DNA of 64,000 nt from Amphiplicatus sp046296195 (GTDB lineage: Bacteria > Pseudomonadota > Alphaproteobacteria > Caulobacterales > Parvularculaceae): NCBI GenBank assembly GCA_046296195.1, contig JBKBLR010000003.1:76466-140465 (forward strand), written 5' to 3'. Within the stretch, counting starts at the first letter, position 1; each line of letters starts with the position of its first letter. This document shows, piece by piece, positions 35,787-44,045 of the stretch. The notes below the pieces were generated by a model. The model ran no database searches. It worked only from the letters and a program-made list of their open reading frames with translations, and was not told where the DNA came from. The position numbers and the translations under genes are program-made.

Positions 35787-36635
35787 TCAAACCCGATAGG
35801 GCGGCCGGTCGAGCCCGGCGGGAGATTGGGTGAAAATCTCGACGCCGGTTTCGGTGACGCCGACGGAATGTTCAAACTGCGACGACAGCGATTTGTCGCG
35901 CGTCACCGCCGTCCATCCGTCCTTCAGCACCTTCACGTCGGGTTTGCCTTCGTTGATCATCGGCTCGACGGTGAAGAACATTCCCGGACGCAGCTCGATG
36001 TCAGGCGCGTGATGGACGCCGAAGCGGTCGCGATATTCCGCATAATGCACGACGTTCGGCGCATCGTGGAAGACGCGGCCGAGGCCATGCCCGCAGAAAT
36101 CGCGCACCACCGAGAATCCTTCCTTTTCCGCCAGCATCTGGATCGCCCGGCCGATGTCGCGCAGCGACTTTCCAGGTTTGATCTCGGCGATGCCCGCCAT
36201 CAGGGCCTCATAGGTGGTATCGACGAGGCGGCGCGCCTTCACCTTGGGCTCGCCCGCCCAGTACATCCGGCTTGTGTCGCCATGCCATCCGTCGACGATG
36301 ACAGTGACGTCGATATTGAGGATGTCGCCCTCGGCGAGCCTCTTTTCCGACGGGATGCCGTGGCAGATGACATGGTTAAGAGAAATGCAGCTTGCGTGAC
36401 GGTAGCCGCGATAGCCGATCGTCGCCGACAGGGCTCCTCGCCCAAGCACGAAGTCGCGGATGAGGTCGTCGAGCGTGGCCGTCGTCACGCCGGGGCGAAC
36501 ATGGCCGGCGATCATGTCGAGACATTCGGCGGCGAGCCGGCCGGCGCGCCGCATGCCCTCAAAGCCTTCGGGCCCATGAAGCTTGATATCACCGGTCTTG
36601 ATGGCGTCGTCGGCCAGCGCTGGGGCGTATTGCAT
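35787..36635 (-). CDS. map: methionine aminopeptidase, type I
   Basis: Protein of 282 residues with the five metal ligands visible in order: Asp in 'NIDVTVIVDGWHGDTSR' (two), His in 'GHGLGRVFHDAPNV', Glu in 'FTVEPMINEG' and Glu in 'QFEHSVGVTETG'. It removes the initiator methionine from nascent proteins. An N-terminal extension of about 25 residues precedes the catalytic domain. It is 69 bases upstream of radC on the same strand, as in several alphaproteobacterial genomes. Confidence 0.97.
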   Translation of the reverse strand: MQYAPALADDAIKTGDIKLHGPEGFEGMRRAGRLAAECLDMIAGHVRPGVTTATLDDLIRDFVLGRGALSATIGYRGYRHASCISLNHVICHGIPSEKRLAEGDILNIDVTVIVDGWHGDTSRMYWAGEPKVKARRLVDTTYEALMAGIAEIKPGKSLRDIGRAIQMLAEKEGFSVVRDFCGHGLGRVFHDAPNVVHYAEYRDRFGVHHAPDIELRPGMFFTVEPMINEGKPDVKVLKDGWTAVTRDKSLSSQFEHSVGVTETGVEIFTQSPAGLDRPPYRV

Positions 36636-36750
36636 GAGCAGGTCTATAGCCCGTCCCGAAGGGCTCTGCCATGGCGGCGGCGTCGCAAGGCGCCGAGCGG
36701 CGCGACCGGCGGCGTCACCCCGCCAGGACGCAGCCGCAAGGCCGCACCCT

Positions 36751-36765
36751 TTAATCCGGGATTAA
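36751..36765. promoter_or_regulatory. candidate CtrA box TTAA-N7-TTAA
   Basis: TTAATCCGGGATTAA, a perfect 15-base palindrome that also fits the TTAA-N7-TTAA consensus of the alphaproteobacterial cell-cycle regulator CtrA, including the C after the second TTAA. It lies 73 bases upstream of the TadG-like gene. I saw no other match to this pattern in the gene gaps I checked. CtrA control is inference. Confidence 0.5.
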
Positions 36766-36837
36766 CGCAGCCCCCTGAATTCAAAGGATTCCGTAAATCT
36801 CCGCCTCTAGGCTTCCTCCTTCAGGGACGAGTGATCG

Positions 36838-38082
36838 ATGGGTCGCGGCGGATCCGGCAACAACGACGGCAATGTAGCCCTTGCCTTTGCGCTGATCGCG
36901 CCCGTGCTTTTCGCCGGGGTCGGCGCCGGCGTCGAGGCGAGCCGCTATTACGCCTGCAAATCGGCGCTGCAGGAAATCGCCGATCGCGCCGCGCTTTCGG
37001 GCGCCCGGCAGTATTTTCTCGACGCGCCCAGCCGATCGACGCCCGAAGCCGTCGCCGTCGCCGCGGCAAGAGCGGGTCTTGATTCATTCGATCCCGACTT
37101 CAACGCCGAGGTGAACGCTGCGGCGACGCCGCAGGCCGCGGGCGTCAAGGTCGCCATTGCGGCGACGTTCCGGCCTGCATTGTTCGCAAGCGCCTTCAAG
37201 CAAGGCGTCAGCCTTTCGGTCGAAGCGCAGGCGGAAGCGCGCGGGGCCGGTCGCAGCACTTGCATCATCGGGCTTGACCCGACCTCGCGGTCGACAGTTC
37301 TTCTCAACACCGCCGCTCAGATCCGCGGCCCCAACTGCTCCGTCCACTCAAACTCGACGTCGAACGCGGGGCTTGAGGTCTTGCGGAGCGCCAAGATCAC
37401 GAGCGCGGTGACCTGCACGAGCGGCGGCTATTTCGGCTCGGCGGGCAATTTCTCGAGCACGCCGCTGACAGACTGCCCGCCGCGCGAAGACCCGCTCGCC
37501 GATAGACCGAAGCCGGCCGTCGGCTCATGCAACATCAACAGAAAGCAGGTCGACAGCTTCACCGGCGCCCTCGACCCCGGCGTCTATTGCGGCGGACTCG
37601 TCATCAACGGGAATTCCGATGTGACGCTCAATCCAGGGATCTATGTGATCAAGGACGGCCCCTTCAGCGTGCTGCGCACGTCGAAAGTGCGCGCAAAGAA
37701 TGTCGGATTCTTTTTCACTGGCCGCAGCGCCGATCTCTATTTTCAGGACCAGTCGGACATTTCGCTGAGCGGACCGGTGTCAGGCTTGATGGGGGGCGTT
37801 CTGTTCTGGCAAGATGACGAGGATCGCAGCGGAAAATTGTTCGAGGTGAGAAGCACCAAGGTCCACACCCTGACGGGCACGATCTACCTGCCGAACAGCA
37901 CCTTCTACGCCTCGGCCAACGCGCCTGTCGCGCAATCGTCCGCCTACACGGCCATCGTCGCCCGCAAGATCTCGCTCGATGGGCAGGTCGAACTCGTGCT
38001 CAATGACGATTATGGCGCGACCGACGTGCCAGTTCCGGCCGGGATCGGCGGGGCCGGCGGCGACATCATGCTGAGGCGCTAG
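36838..38082 (+). CDS. TadG-like pilus/surface assembly protein
   Basis: Protein of 414 residues. After a short cytoplasmic tail a single hydrophobic segment 'NVALAFALIAPVLFAGVGAG' (12-31) continues into 'EASRYYACKSALQEIADRAALSGA', the TadE/TadG pseudopilin-like N terminus ('DRAAL.GA'). The rest is an exported beta-rich domain with eight or more cysteines ('RSTCIIGLDP', 'GPNCSVHSN'). TadG-type proteins belong to tight-adherence (Flp pilus) systems. No other tad gene is near, so this is an orphan copy. It is preceded by a CtrA-like box. Confidence 0.8.
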   Translation: MGRGGSGNNDGNVALAFALIAPVLFAGVGAGVEASRYYACKSALQEIADRAALSGARQYFLDAPSRSTPEAVAVAAARAGLDSFDPDFNAEVNAAATPQAAGVKVAIAATFRPALFASAFKQGVSLSVEAQAEARGAGRSTCIIGLDPTSRSTVLLNTAAQIRGPNCSVHSNSTSNAGLEVLRSAKITSAVTCTSGGYFGSAGNFSSTPLTDCPPREDPLADRPKPAVGSCNINRKQVDSFTGALDPGVYCGGLVINGNSDVTLNPGIYVIKDGPFSVLRTSKVRAKNVGFFFTGRSADLYFQDQSDISLSGPVSGLMGGVLFWQDDEDRSGKLFEVRSTKVHTLTGTIYLPNSTFYASANAPVAQSSAYTAIVARKISLDGQVELVLNDDYGATDVPVPAGIGGAGGDIMLRR

Positions 38083-38288
38083 CGACGCCCTTCGGCGGAG
38101 GACTTCGTGCGCCGCCAGGCTCGGCGCGACGGCGGAGAAGGCGCGCAGTCAAAGCCGCAGGAAACGCGGCCTGATCGCGCATTTCAGCAATTTGTTACCA
38201 GTTTTCGGGCCATTTTTGCGGCTTGCCGGGGTTTCATCCGCCGGCGGGCGACGGTAATCGCGTCGATATGGGATCCAATCGTTCCTCA

Positions 38289-38921
38289 ATGAAGGTCCTT
38301 GCCTTTGCGGGGTTGGCCGCCCTTTTCGCGGGGCTGGCGGCGATCGAGCCGCTGCCGACCTATTCGGGCGAGCGCGGCGGACTGTTCGCCGGCCTCATGG
38401 CGATCGGCCGCGAAAGGCTGATCGCGCCCCTGCCGCCGGCGCCGGACAGCTATCTGCCGGAGAACGCCTGGCTCGCCGTCAATGAACGCGGTCTTGACAT
38501 CATCCGGAATAGCGAAGGCCTGCGGCTCAAGTCCTATTATCTCGCCGGCCAGTGGCTCATCGGCTATGGCCACGCAGCGACCGCGCGCAAGGACATGACG
38601 ATTACGGCCGATCATGCCGACTTGCTGTTGCTGTCCGATGTCCGAAAGGCGGAGGAAGGCGTCCGCCGTCTCGTCAAGACGCCGCTCAACGAGAACGAAT
38701 TTTCAGCGCTGGTTTCGCTCGCCTACAATTTCGGCGTCGGCGCCTTCCAGCGGACGGAGGTCCTGCGGCGGCTGAACGCCGGCGACCGCGACGGGGCTGC
38801 AGAGGCCTTTCGCTACCTCGTCACTGCCGAAATCGGCGGCGAGCGCGTCGTCCTCGACGCCTTGAAGCGCCGCCGCGCCGCAGAACGCGCGCTGTTCCTC
38901 ACGCGCCCCTTGCGCGCCTGA
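38289..38921 (+). CDS. GH24 lysozyme-fold protein with degenerate catalytic core
   Basis: Protein of 210 residues from ATG 38289 (ATG 38268 possible; neither has a strong ribosome site). An N-terminal hydrophobic segment (1-18) is a signal or membrane anchor. The T4-lysozyme-type domain starts near 65: 'NSEGLRLKSYYLAGQWLIGYGHA' is split as residues 74-96, with the catalytic Glu at E76. The Asp and Thr of the usual E-D-T triad are replaced (L/A near 85 and L90). The rest ('LNENEFSALVSLAYNFGVGAF') is well kept. It may bind peptidoglycan rather than cut it. It follows the TadG-like gene at 206 bases on the same strand. Confidence 0.82.
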   Translation: MKVLAFAGLAALFAGLAAIEPLPTYSGERGGLFAGLMAIGRERLIAPLPPAPDSYLPENAWLAVNERGLDIIRNSEGLRLKSYYLAGQWLIGYGHAATARKDMTITADHADLLLLSDVRKAEEGVRRLVKTPLNENEFSALVSLAYNFGVGAFQRTEVLRRLNAGDRDGAAEAFRYLVTAEIGGERVVLDALKRRRAAERALFLTRPLRA

Positions 38922-38989
38922 GCAAGGCCGATACCGAATCCCCGTGCGATGGTTTAGGGTCCCCGAACAAAGCTATCGGGAGAGTCCTC

Positions 38990-40099
38990 ATGAAAGTCCG
39001 CGCCGCCGTCGCTTTTGAAGCGGGAAAGCCGCTCGCCATCGAGACGGTCGATCTTGAAGGCCCGAAAGCCGGCGAAGTTCTCGTCGAGATCAAGGCGACC
39101 GGCGTTTGCCATACGGATGAGTTCACCCTGTCGGGCGCGGACCCTGAAGGCGCCTTTCCCGCGATCCTCGGCCATGAAGGCGCGGGCGTCGTCGTCGAGG
39201 TCGGCCCCGGCGTCACCAGCGTCAAGCCCGGCGATCACGTCATCCCGCTCTACACGCCGGAATGCCGTGAATGCGATTATTGTCTGCACCCCAAAACCAA
39301 TCTCTGCCAGAAGATCAGGCCGACGCAAGGCAAGGGCGTGATGCCCGACGGCACGTCGCGCTTTTCGTGGAAAGGCAAACCCGTCCTTCATTACATGGGT
39401 TGCTCGACCTTTTCGAACTACACGGTGCTGCCCGAGATCGCCGTCGCGAAGATCCGCAAGGACGCGCCCTTCGACACGGTTTGTTATATCGGCTGCGGCG
39501 TGACGACCGGCATCGGCGCCGTCATGTTCACCGCCAAGGTCGAGCCCAACACCAACTGCGTCGTGTTCGGGCTCGGCGGCATCGGGCTCAACGTCATCCA
39601 GGGACTGAAGATGGTCGGCGCCCGGCAGATTGTCGGCGTCGACATCAATCCCGGCAAGCGCGCGATGGCCGAGAAATTCGGCATGACCCACTTCGTCAAT
39701 CCGAAGGAAATCAAGGGCGACCTCGTCGGCCATCTCGTCGAGCTGACGGGCGGCGGTGCGGATTATTCGTTCGAATGCATCGGGCGGGTCGACACCATGC
39801 GCGCGGCGCTCGAATGCTGCCACAAGGGCTGGGGCGAGAGCGTCATCATCGGCGTCGCCGGCGCCGGACAGGAGATCTCAACCCGGCCCTTCCAGCTCGT
39901 CACCGGCCGGGTCTGGCGCGGGTCCGCCTTCGGCGGGGCGAGGGGCCGGACCGACGTGCCGAAGATCGTCGACATGTATATGGAAGGGCGCATCCGCATC
40001 GACGAGATGATCACGCACAAGATGCCGCTCGAGAAGATCAACGACGCTTTCGACCTGATGCACCGGGGAGAAAGCATCCGCAGCGTCGTCGTCTACTGA
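38990..40099 (+). CDS. frmA: S-(hydroxymethyl)glutathione dehydrogenase / class III alcohol dehydrogenase
   Basis: Protein of 369 residues, the exact class III ADH length. The catalytic zinc Cys is in 'ATGVCHTDEFTLSG', the structural zinc cysteines in 'CRECDYCLHPKTNLC', and NAD binding in 'VFGLGGIGLNVIQG'. It oxidises S-(hydroxymethyl)glutathione to S-formylglutathione, detoxifying formaldehyde, and can reduce S-nitrosoglutathione. A longer in-frame reading from 38552 runs through the lysozyme gene and is rejected. It is 4 bases before fghA. Confidence 0.97.
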   Translation: MKVRAAVAFEAGKPLAIETVDLEGPKAGEVLVEIKATGVCHTDEFTLSGADPEGAFPAILGHEGAGVVVEVGPGVTSVKPGDHVIPLYTPECRECDYCLHPKTNLCQKIRPTQGKGVMPDGTSRFSWKGKPVLHYMGCSTFSNYTVLPEIAVAKIRKDAPFDTVCYIGCGVTTGIGAVMFTAKVEPNTNCVVFGLGGIGLNVIQGLKMVGARQIVGVDINPGKRAMAEKFGMTHFVNPKEIKGDLVGHLVELTGGGADYSFECIGRVDTMRAALECCHKGWGESVIIGVAGAGQEISTRPFQLVTGRVWRGSAFGGARGRTDVPKIVDMYMEGRIRIDEMITHKMPLEKINDAFDLMHRGESIRSVVVY

Positions 40100-40103
40100 A
40101 CCG

Positions 40104-40949
40104 ATGGAACGCGTTTCCGCTTCGAAATCTTTCGGCGGCGAGCAATCCGTCTGGAAGCACGCATCGTCCGCGCTTTCCTGCGACATGCGGTTTTCTGTCT
40201 TCACGCCGCCGCGCGAGAAACATGGACCGGGTCCCTTTCCGACGCTGTTCTGGCTTTCCGGCCTCACTTGCACGGAAGAGAATTTCACCGTGAAAGCCAG
40301 CGCGCAGCGAACCGCCGCGGCGCTGGGACTGATGATCGTCGCGCCGGACACCTCGCCGCGCGGCGATCATGTGCCTGATCTCGACCCTAAAACCTATGAT
40401 TTCGGCAAGGGCGCGGGATTTTATCTCGACGCGACCGAGGCGCCCTGGGCCGCAAATTACCGCATGCATGCCTATGCCGGCGAGGAATTGCCGGCGCTAG
40501 TCGCAGCGCATTTCCCCGCCGACCCGGCGCGGTTCGGCGTGTTCGGACATTCGATGGGCGGGCATGGCGCGCTGACGCTTCATCTGAAACATCCTGACAA
40601 GTTCCGCTCGTGCTCGGCGTTCTCGCCGATCGTCGCGCCCTCCTCGGTTCCCTGGGGCCGCAAGGCGTTCACGAACTATCTCGGGCCGGATGAGGCGCGG
40701 TGGGCGGCCTATGACGCAACGCGCCTTCTCGACGATCGCGGCGCCAGCAGGGCGCATATCCTGATCGACCAGGGAACGGCGGACCAGTTTCTCGTCGAGC
40801 AGCTCCGTCCGGAGCTTTTCGCCGAGGCCGCGCGCCGCGCCGGGCAGGCGCTGACCTTGCGCATGCGCGAGGGGTACGACCATTCCTATTTCTTCATCGC
40901 CAGCTTCATCGACGAGCACCTTGACTGGCATAGGGCGGCGCTCGGCTGA
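40104..40949 (+). CDS. fghA: S-formylglutathione hydrolase
   Basis: Protein of 281 residues of the esterase D family. The nucleophile elbow is 'FGHSMGGHGALTLHL'; the acid and base are in 'IDQGTADQFL' and 'GYDHSYFFI'. 'FWLSGLTCTEENF' is the conserved oxyanion region. It hydrolyses S-formylglutathione to formate and glutathione, the second step after frmA. The pair is tightly coupled and a PQQ alcohol dehydrogenase follows 70 bases later. Confidence 0.97.
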   Translation: MERVSASKSFGGEQSVWKHASSALSCDMRFSVFTPPREKHGPGPFPTLFWLSGLTCTEENFTVKASAQRTAAALGLMIVAPDTSPRGDHVPDLDPKTYDFGKGAGFYLDATEAPWAANYRMHAYAGEELPALVAAHFPADPARFGVFGHSMGGHGALTLHLKHPDKFRSCSAFSPIVAPSSVPWGRKAFTNYLGPDEARWAAYDATRLLDDRGASRAHILIDQGTADQFLVEQLRPELFAEAARRAGQALTLRMREGYDHSYFFIASFIDEHLDWHRAALG

Positions 40950-41019
40950 CCTGCAACGCAGCATGGACAGGCGGACGCGACGGCGGCGCCTTCGTCCGAG
41001 AACGATTAAGGGAGATCCC

Positions 41020-43188
41020 ATGCAAAGGATACGCGAGGCTCTTGCCGGCTTGCTGCTGACCGCGCTTGCGGCCTGCGACGCGCCATCGGCGCCGACGGTC
41101 GATGCGGGCGTGCTGAGGGCGACGGGCGCTGCGCCGGCGGGCGGCGTCGACGCGGCCGCCATCATCAACGCCGACGCCAATCCGGGCGAATGGCTGACGC
41201 ATGGCCGGACCTATTCCGAACAGCGCTTCTCGCCGCTGAGGGGCGTCACGCGCGACAATGTCAAGGATCTGGGACTCGCCTGGTCGTTCGATCTCGGCGT
41301 CAGCCGCGGTATCGAGGCGACGCCGATCGTCCGTGACGGGATCATGTATGTGACGGCGAGCTGGAACATCGTCCATGCGCTCGAAGCGCGCACGGGCGCG
41401 CCGCTCTGGTCCTTCGATCCGGAAGTCGACCGCAGCCGCGCCTCGGTGATGTGCTGCGACATCGTCAATCGCGGCGTCGCGATCTGGGGCGACAAGGTCT
41501 ACACCGGCACGATCGACGGCCGGCTCATCGCGCTCGACGCCAGAACCGGCGCAAAACGCTGGGACGTCCTCACCGTCGATCTTTCGAAGCCCTATTCCAT
41601 CACCGGCGCGCCGCGGATCATCAAGGGCAAGGTCATCATCGGCAATGGCGGCGCGGAATTCGGCGTGCGCGGTTATGTCTCCGCCTATGACGCGGACACT
41701 GGCGCGCTTGTCTGGCGTTTTCACACCGTGCCCGGCGATCCGGCGCGCGGCTTCGAGAGCGCGGCGATGGAGATGGCGGCGAAAACCTGGACCGGCGAAT
41801 GGTGGAAGCTCGGCGGCGGCGGGACGGTCTGGGATTCCATGGCCTACGATCCTGACCTCGACCTCCTTTATATCGGCGTCGGCAACGGCTCGCCCTGGAA
41901 CCAGCGCATCCGGAGCCCTGGCGGCGGCGACAACCTGTTCCTGTCTTCGATCGTCGCGCTGAACCCCGACACTGGCGCTTATGTCTGGCATTATCAGACG
42001 ACGCCTGGCGAGACATGGGACTATACCGCGACCCAACACCTCATCCTCGCCGATCTCACTGTCGGCGGCGCCCCGCGCAAAGTCATCATGCAGGCGCCGA
42101 AGAACGGCTTCTTTTACGTTCTCGACAGGGCGACGGGCGCGCTCATCTCCGCCGACAATTTTGCGCCGGTGAACTGGGCGAGCGGCGTCGACCTGGAGAC
42201 GGGGCGGCCGGTTGAAAATCCCGACGCCCGCTGGCCCGGCAAGCAGCCCTTCTTCCAGCTGCCCGGCCCGCTCGGCGCGCACAACTGGCACCCGATGTCC
42301 TACAGCCCGGAAACGGGCCTCGTTTACATCCCGGCGCAGGAGATTCCGTTCCTCTACGGCGAAACCGGTCCGTTTACGGAGAAAAAAGGCGGCTGGAACA
42401 CCGGCGCGGAATTTCTTCTCGGCGCGCTTCCAACCGACGAAGCGACTTTCAAGGCGCTGCGATCGATGTTGAAGGGCCGCCTCATCGCCTGGGATCCGCT
42501 GAAAAAGGCGCCGCGCTGGACCGTAGCGCATCAGGGCCCGTGGAACGGCGGCGTCCTGTCGACCGCGGGCGGCCTCGTCTTTCAGGGCGCGTCGGACGCC
42601 CATTTCGACGCCTATGACGCCGCGACCGGCGACCGGGTCTGGCGGTTTTTCACCCAGACCGGCGTCGTCGCCGCGCCGATCGCCTATGAGATCGACGGCG
42701 ACACCTACATCGCCGTTGCGACCGGCTGGGGCGGCGCCTATGCGCTCATCGCCGGCGGCGTCGCGCCGACCGGAAGCGAAGCGAAGGTCGGGCGCGTGCT
42801 GGCTTTCAAGGTCGGCGCGAAAGGCGCGCTGCCGCCTGCGCCGCGCATTGAAACCACGGCCGCAGCGCCCCCGCCCCTGACAGCATCGCCCGAAATTGTC
42901 GCCGCCGGCGCGAAGCTCTACGCCGAGAACTGCACCGTCTGCCATGGCGAGCATGCCATGTCCTCAGGGCTTGTCCCGAACCTTCGCTATTCCCCGCTCC
43001 TCGCCGACGCCGGCCTTTGGGATGACGTCGTCCGCAAGGGCGCGCGCGCGGAACTCGGCATGGCGGCCTATCGCGGCATTCTCGACGAAGCAGCCTCGGA
43101 AGCAATCCGCGCTTACGTCATCGCGGAAGCGAACAGCGGCCGCGACGCGGCGTGGTACCGGGCGGCGTCCCCGCGCGACGGCAGGTGA
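41020..43188 (+). CDS. PQQ-dependent quinohemoprotein alcohol dehydrogenase, lipoprotein
   Basis: Protein of 722 residues from ATG 41020 behind AGGGAGA. The signal 'LLLTALAACDAP' has a lipobox Cys19. The eight-bladed PQQ propeller has the adjacent-cysteine disulfide C145-C146 ('VMCCDIV') and the catalytic Asp in 'TWDYTATQHL' (D334). The residue two after that Asp is Thr, not Asp, so a calcium-type rather than lanthanide-type enzyme is expected. A C-terminal cytochrome domain carries 'NCTVCHGEHAMSSG' (C638-H642). It oxidises alcohols in the periplasm and passes electrons to the respiratory chain. Its place after frmA-fghA suggests aldehydes made here are partly detoxified by that route. Confidence 0.93.
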   Translation: MQRIREALAGLLLTALAACDAPSAPTVDAGVLRATGAAPAGGVDAAAIINADANPGEWLTHGRTYSEQRFSPLRGVTRDNVKDLGLAWSFDLGVSRGIEATPIVRDGIMYVTASWNIVHALEARTGAPLWSFDPEVDRSRASVMCCDIVNRGVAIWGDKVYTGTIDGRLIALDARTGAKRWDVLTVDLSKPYSITGAPRIIKGKVIIGNGGAEFGVRGYVSAYDADTGALVWRFHTVPGDPARGFESAAMEMAAKTWTGEWWKLGGGGTVWDSMAYDPDLDLLYIGVGNGSPWNQRIRSPGGGDNLFLSSIVALNPDTGAYVWHYQTTPGETWDYTATQHLILADLTVGGAPRKVIMQAPKNGFFYVLDRATGALISADNFAPVNWASGVDLETGRPVENPDARWPGKQPFFQLPGPLGAHNWHPMSYSPETGLVYIPAQEIPFLYGETGPFTEKKGGWNTGAEFLLGALPTDEATFKALRSMLKGRLIAWDPLKKAPRWTVAHQGPWNGGVLSTAGGLVFQGASDAHFDAYDAATGDRVWRFFTQTGVVAAPIAYEIDGDTYIAVATGWGGAYALIAGGVAPTGSEAKVGRVLAFKVGAKGALPPAPRIETTAAAPPPLTASPEIVAAGAKLYAENCTVCHGEHAMSSGLVPNLRYSPLLADAGLWDDVVRKGARAELGMAAYRGILDEAASEAIRAYVIAEANSGRDAAWYRAASPRDGR

Positions 43189-43198
43189 GACCCGTTCC

Positions 43199-43885
43199 TC
43201 AGAACAGTCGGAGTAGCGCATCCACCCCTGCCCGCGTCAGCTCGAAATTCGTTCCGGCTTCAAACGCCAGCAGGAAAAGAAGCGGATAGACGACATGGGG
43301 CGCCTTTGTCGCCGCGGCTGCAGCGCCATCGATGACCGATCGCGGGACCGGCGCTTTCATGAACAGGCCCGCGATCACAGCGCCGATCGCCGCGCCCGCG
43401 ATAATATCGGTCGGATAATGATAATTGAGGAGGACGCGCGGCAGCAGGACAATGAAAGCGGTCCATGCGACTGCGAGCGCGCCAATCTTGCGGTCGATAA
43501 AAACGATCGCGGTCGCCATCGCCGCCATATAAACAGCGTGATCGCTCGGGAATGAACTCTCCGCGCCAAACGCGCTGCGCGACGCCCAGTCCGCCAAGGC
43601 GACGATCGGCCGGTCGCGATGCGGAAGAGTCATTTGCAGGATCCTTCCCGCCGCGATTGCAGCCAAGCCAGCTGCGAAAAAGCGAAGGAGGAATCCGTTG
43701 CGCGCGCGGAGCAGCGGCTCGCCGCTTCGCAGCGCCGCCGCCAGGGCGAAGGCCATCAACGCCGCCGCCTTGAGAAGCTCGGCGTTAGAGAGAAGCCCGA
43801 TGAAACCAGTGATCGCGCTGTGATCTGCCCGCCAGGCCGCAATGGCGCCGGCAAGGGTCCTCTCAAACTCAACTATTGCAGGCAT
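43199..43885 (-). CDS. PAP2-family membrane phosphatase
   Basis: Protein of 228 residues with about six membrane helices. The three phosphatase motifs are a reduced first motif ending 'LPHRDRPI', then 'SSFPSDHA' and 'RVLLNYHYPTDIIAG'. Such enzymes remove phosphate from lipid phosphates such as phosphatidic acid or undecaprenyl pyrophosphate, with the active site on the periplasmic face. Its stop is 10 bases from that of the PQQ dehydrogenase on the other strand. Confidence 0.88.
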   Translation of the reverse strand: MPAIVEFERTLAGAIAAWRADHSAITGFIGLLSNAELLKAAALMAFALAAALRSGEPLLRARNGFLLRFFAAGLAAIAAGRILQMTLPHRDRPIVALADWASRSAFGAESSFPSDHAVYMAAMATAIVFIDRKIGALAVAWTAFIVLLPRVLLNYHYPTDIIAGAAIGAVIAGLFMKAPVPRSVIDGAAAAATKAPHVVYPLLFLLAFEAGTNFELTRAGVDALLRLF

Positions 43886-43895
43886 CCGCAGACTA

Positions 43896-43927
43896 GCGCC
43901 ACTCCGGGAGGGAGTAGCGCATTTTTT
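43896..43927 (+). terminator. hairpin with T-tract on the + strand
   Basis: Ten-base arms with one mismatch (GCGCCACTCC at 43896-43905 and GGAGTAGCGC at 43911-43920) followed by A and six T (43922-43927). It has the form of a Rho-independent terminator reading rightward, but the nearest rightward gene ends 700 bases earlier at 43188. It sits directly upstream of the leftward PAP2 gene. Confidence 0.6.
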
Positions 43928-44045
43928 GCGTCTTATGGCAAGCGGGCATCTCCGCTGCGGCGCAAATTCTGCGCCCAGAAGGGCTCACCCGCGAGCGGGA
44001 TCGCCGGGGGCTCGCCCTTCGGGCAGGCCCTGAGGGGCCAAGGGG

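Noticed and set aside
40906..42954. 682-codon minus-strand open frame opposite the PQQ dehydrogenase
   Set aside because: The + strand protein has lipobox, PQQ and heme motifs; the minus frame has none.
41020..43188. Lanthanide-dependent alcohol dehydrogenase
   Set aside because: The position two after the catalytic Asp is Thr (WDYT), not the extra Asp of lanthanide enzymes.
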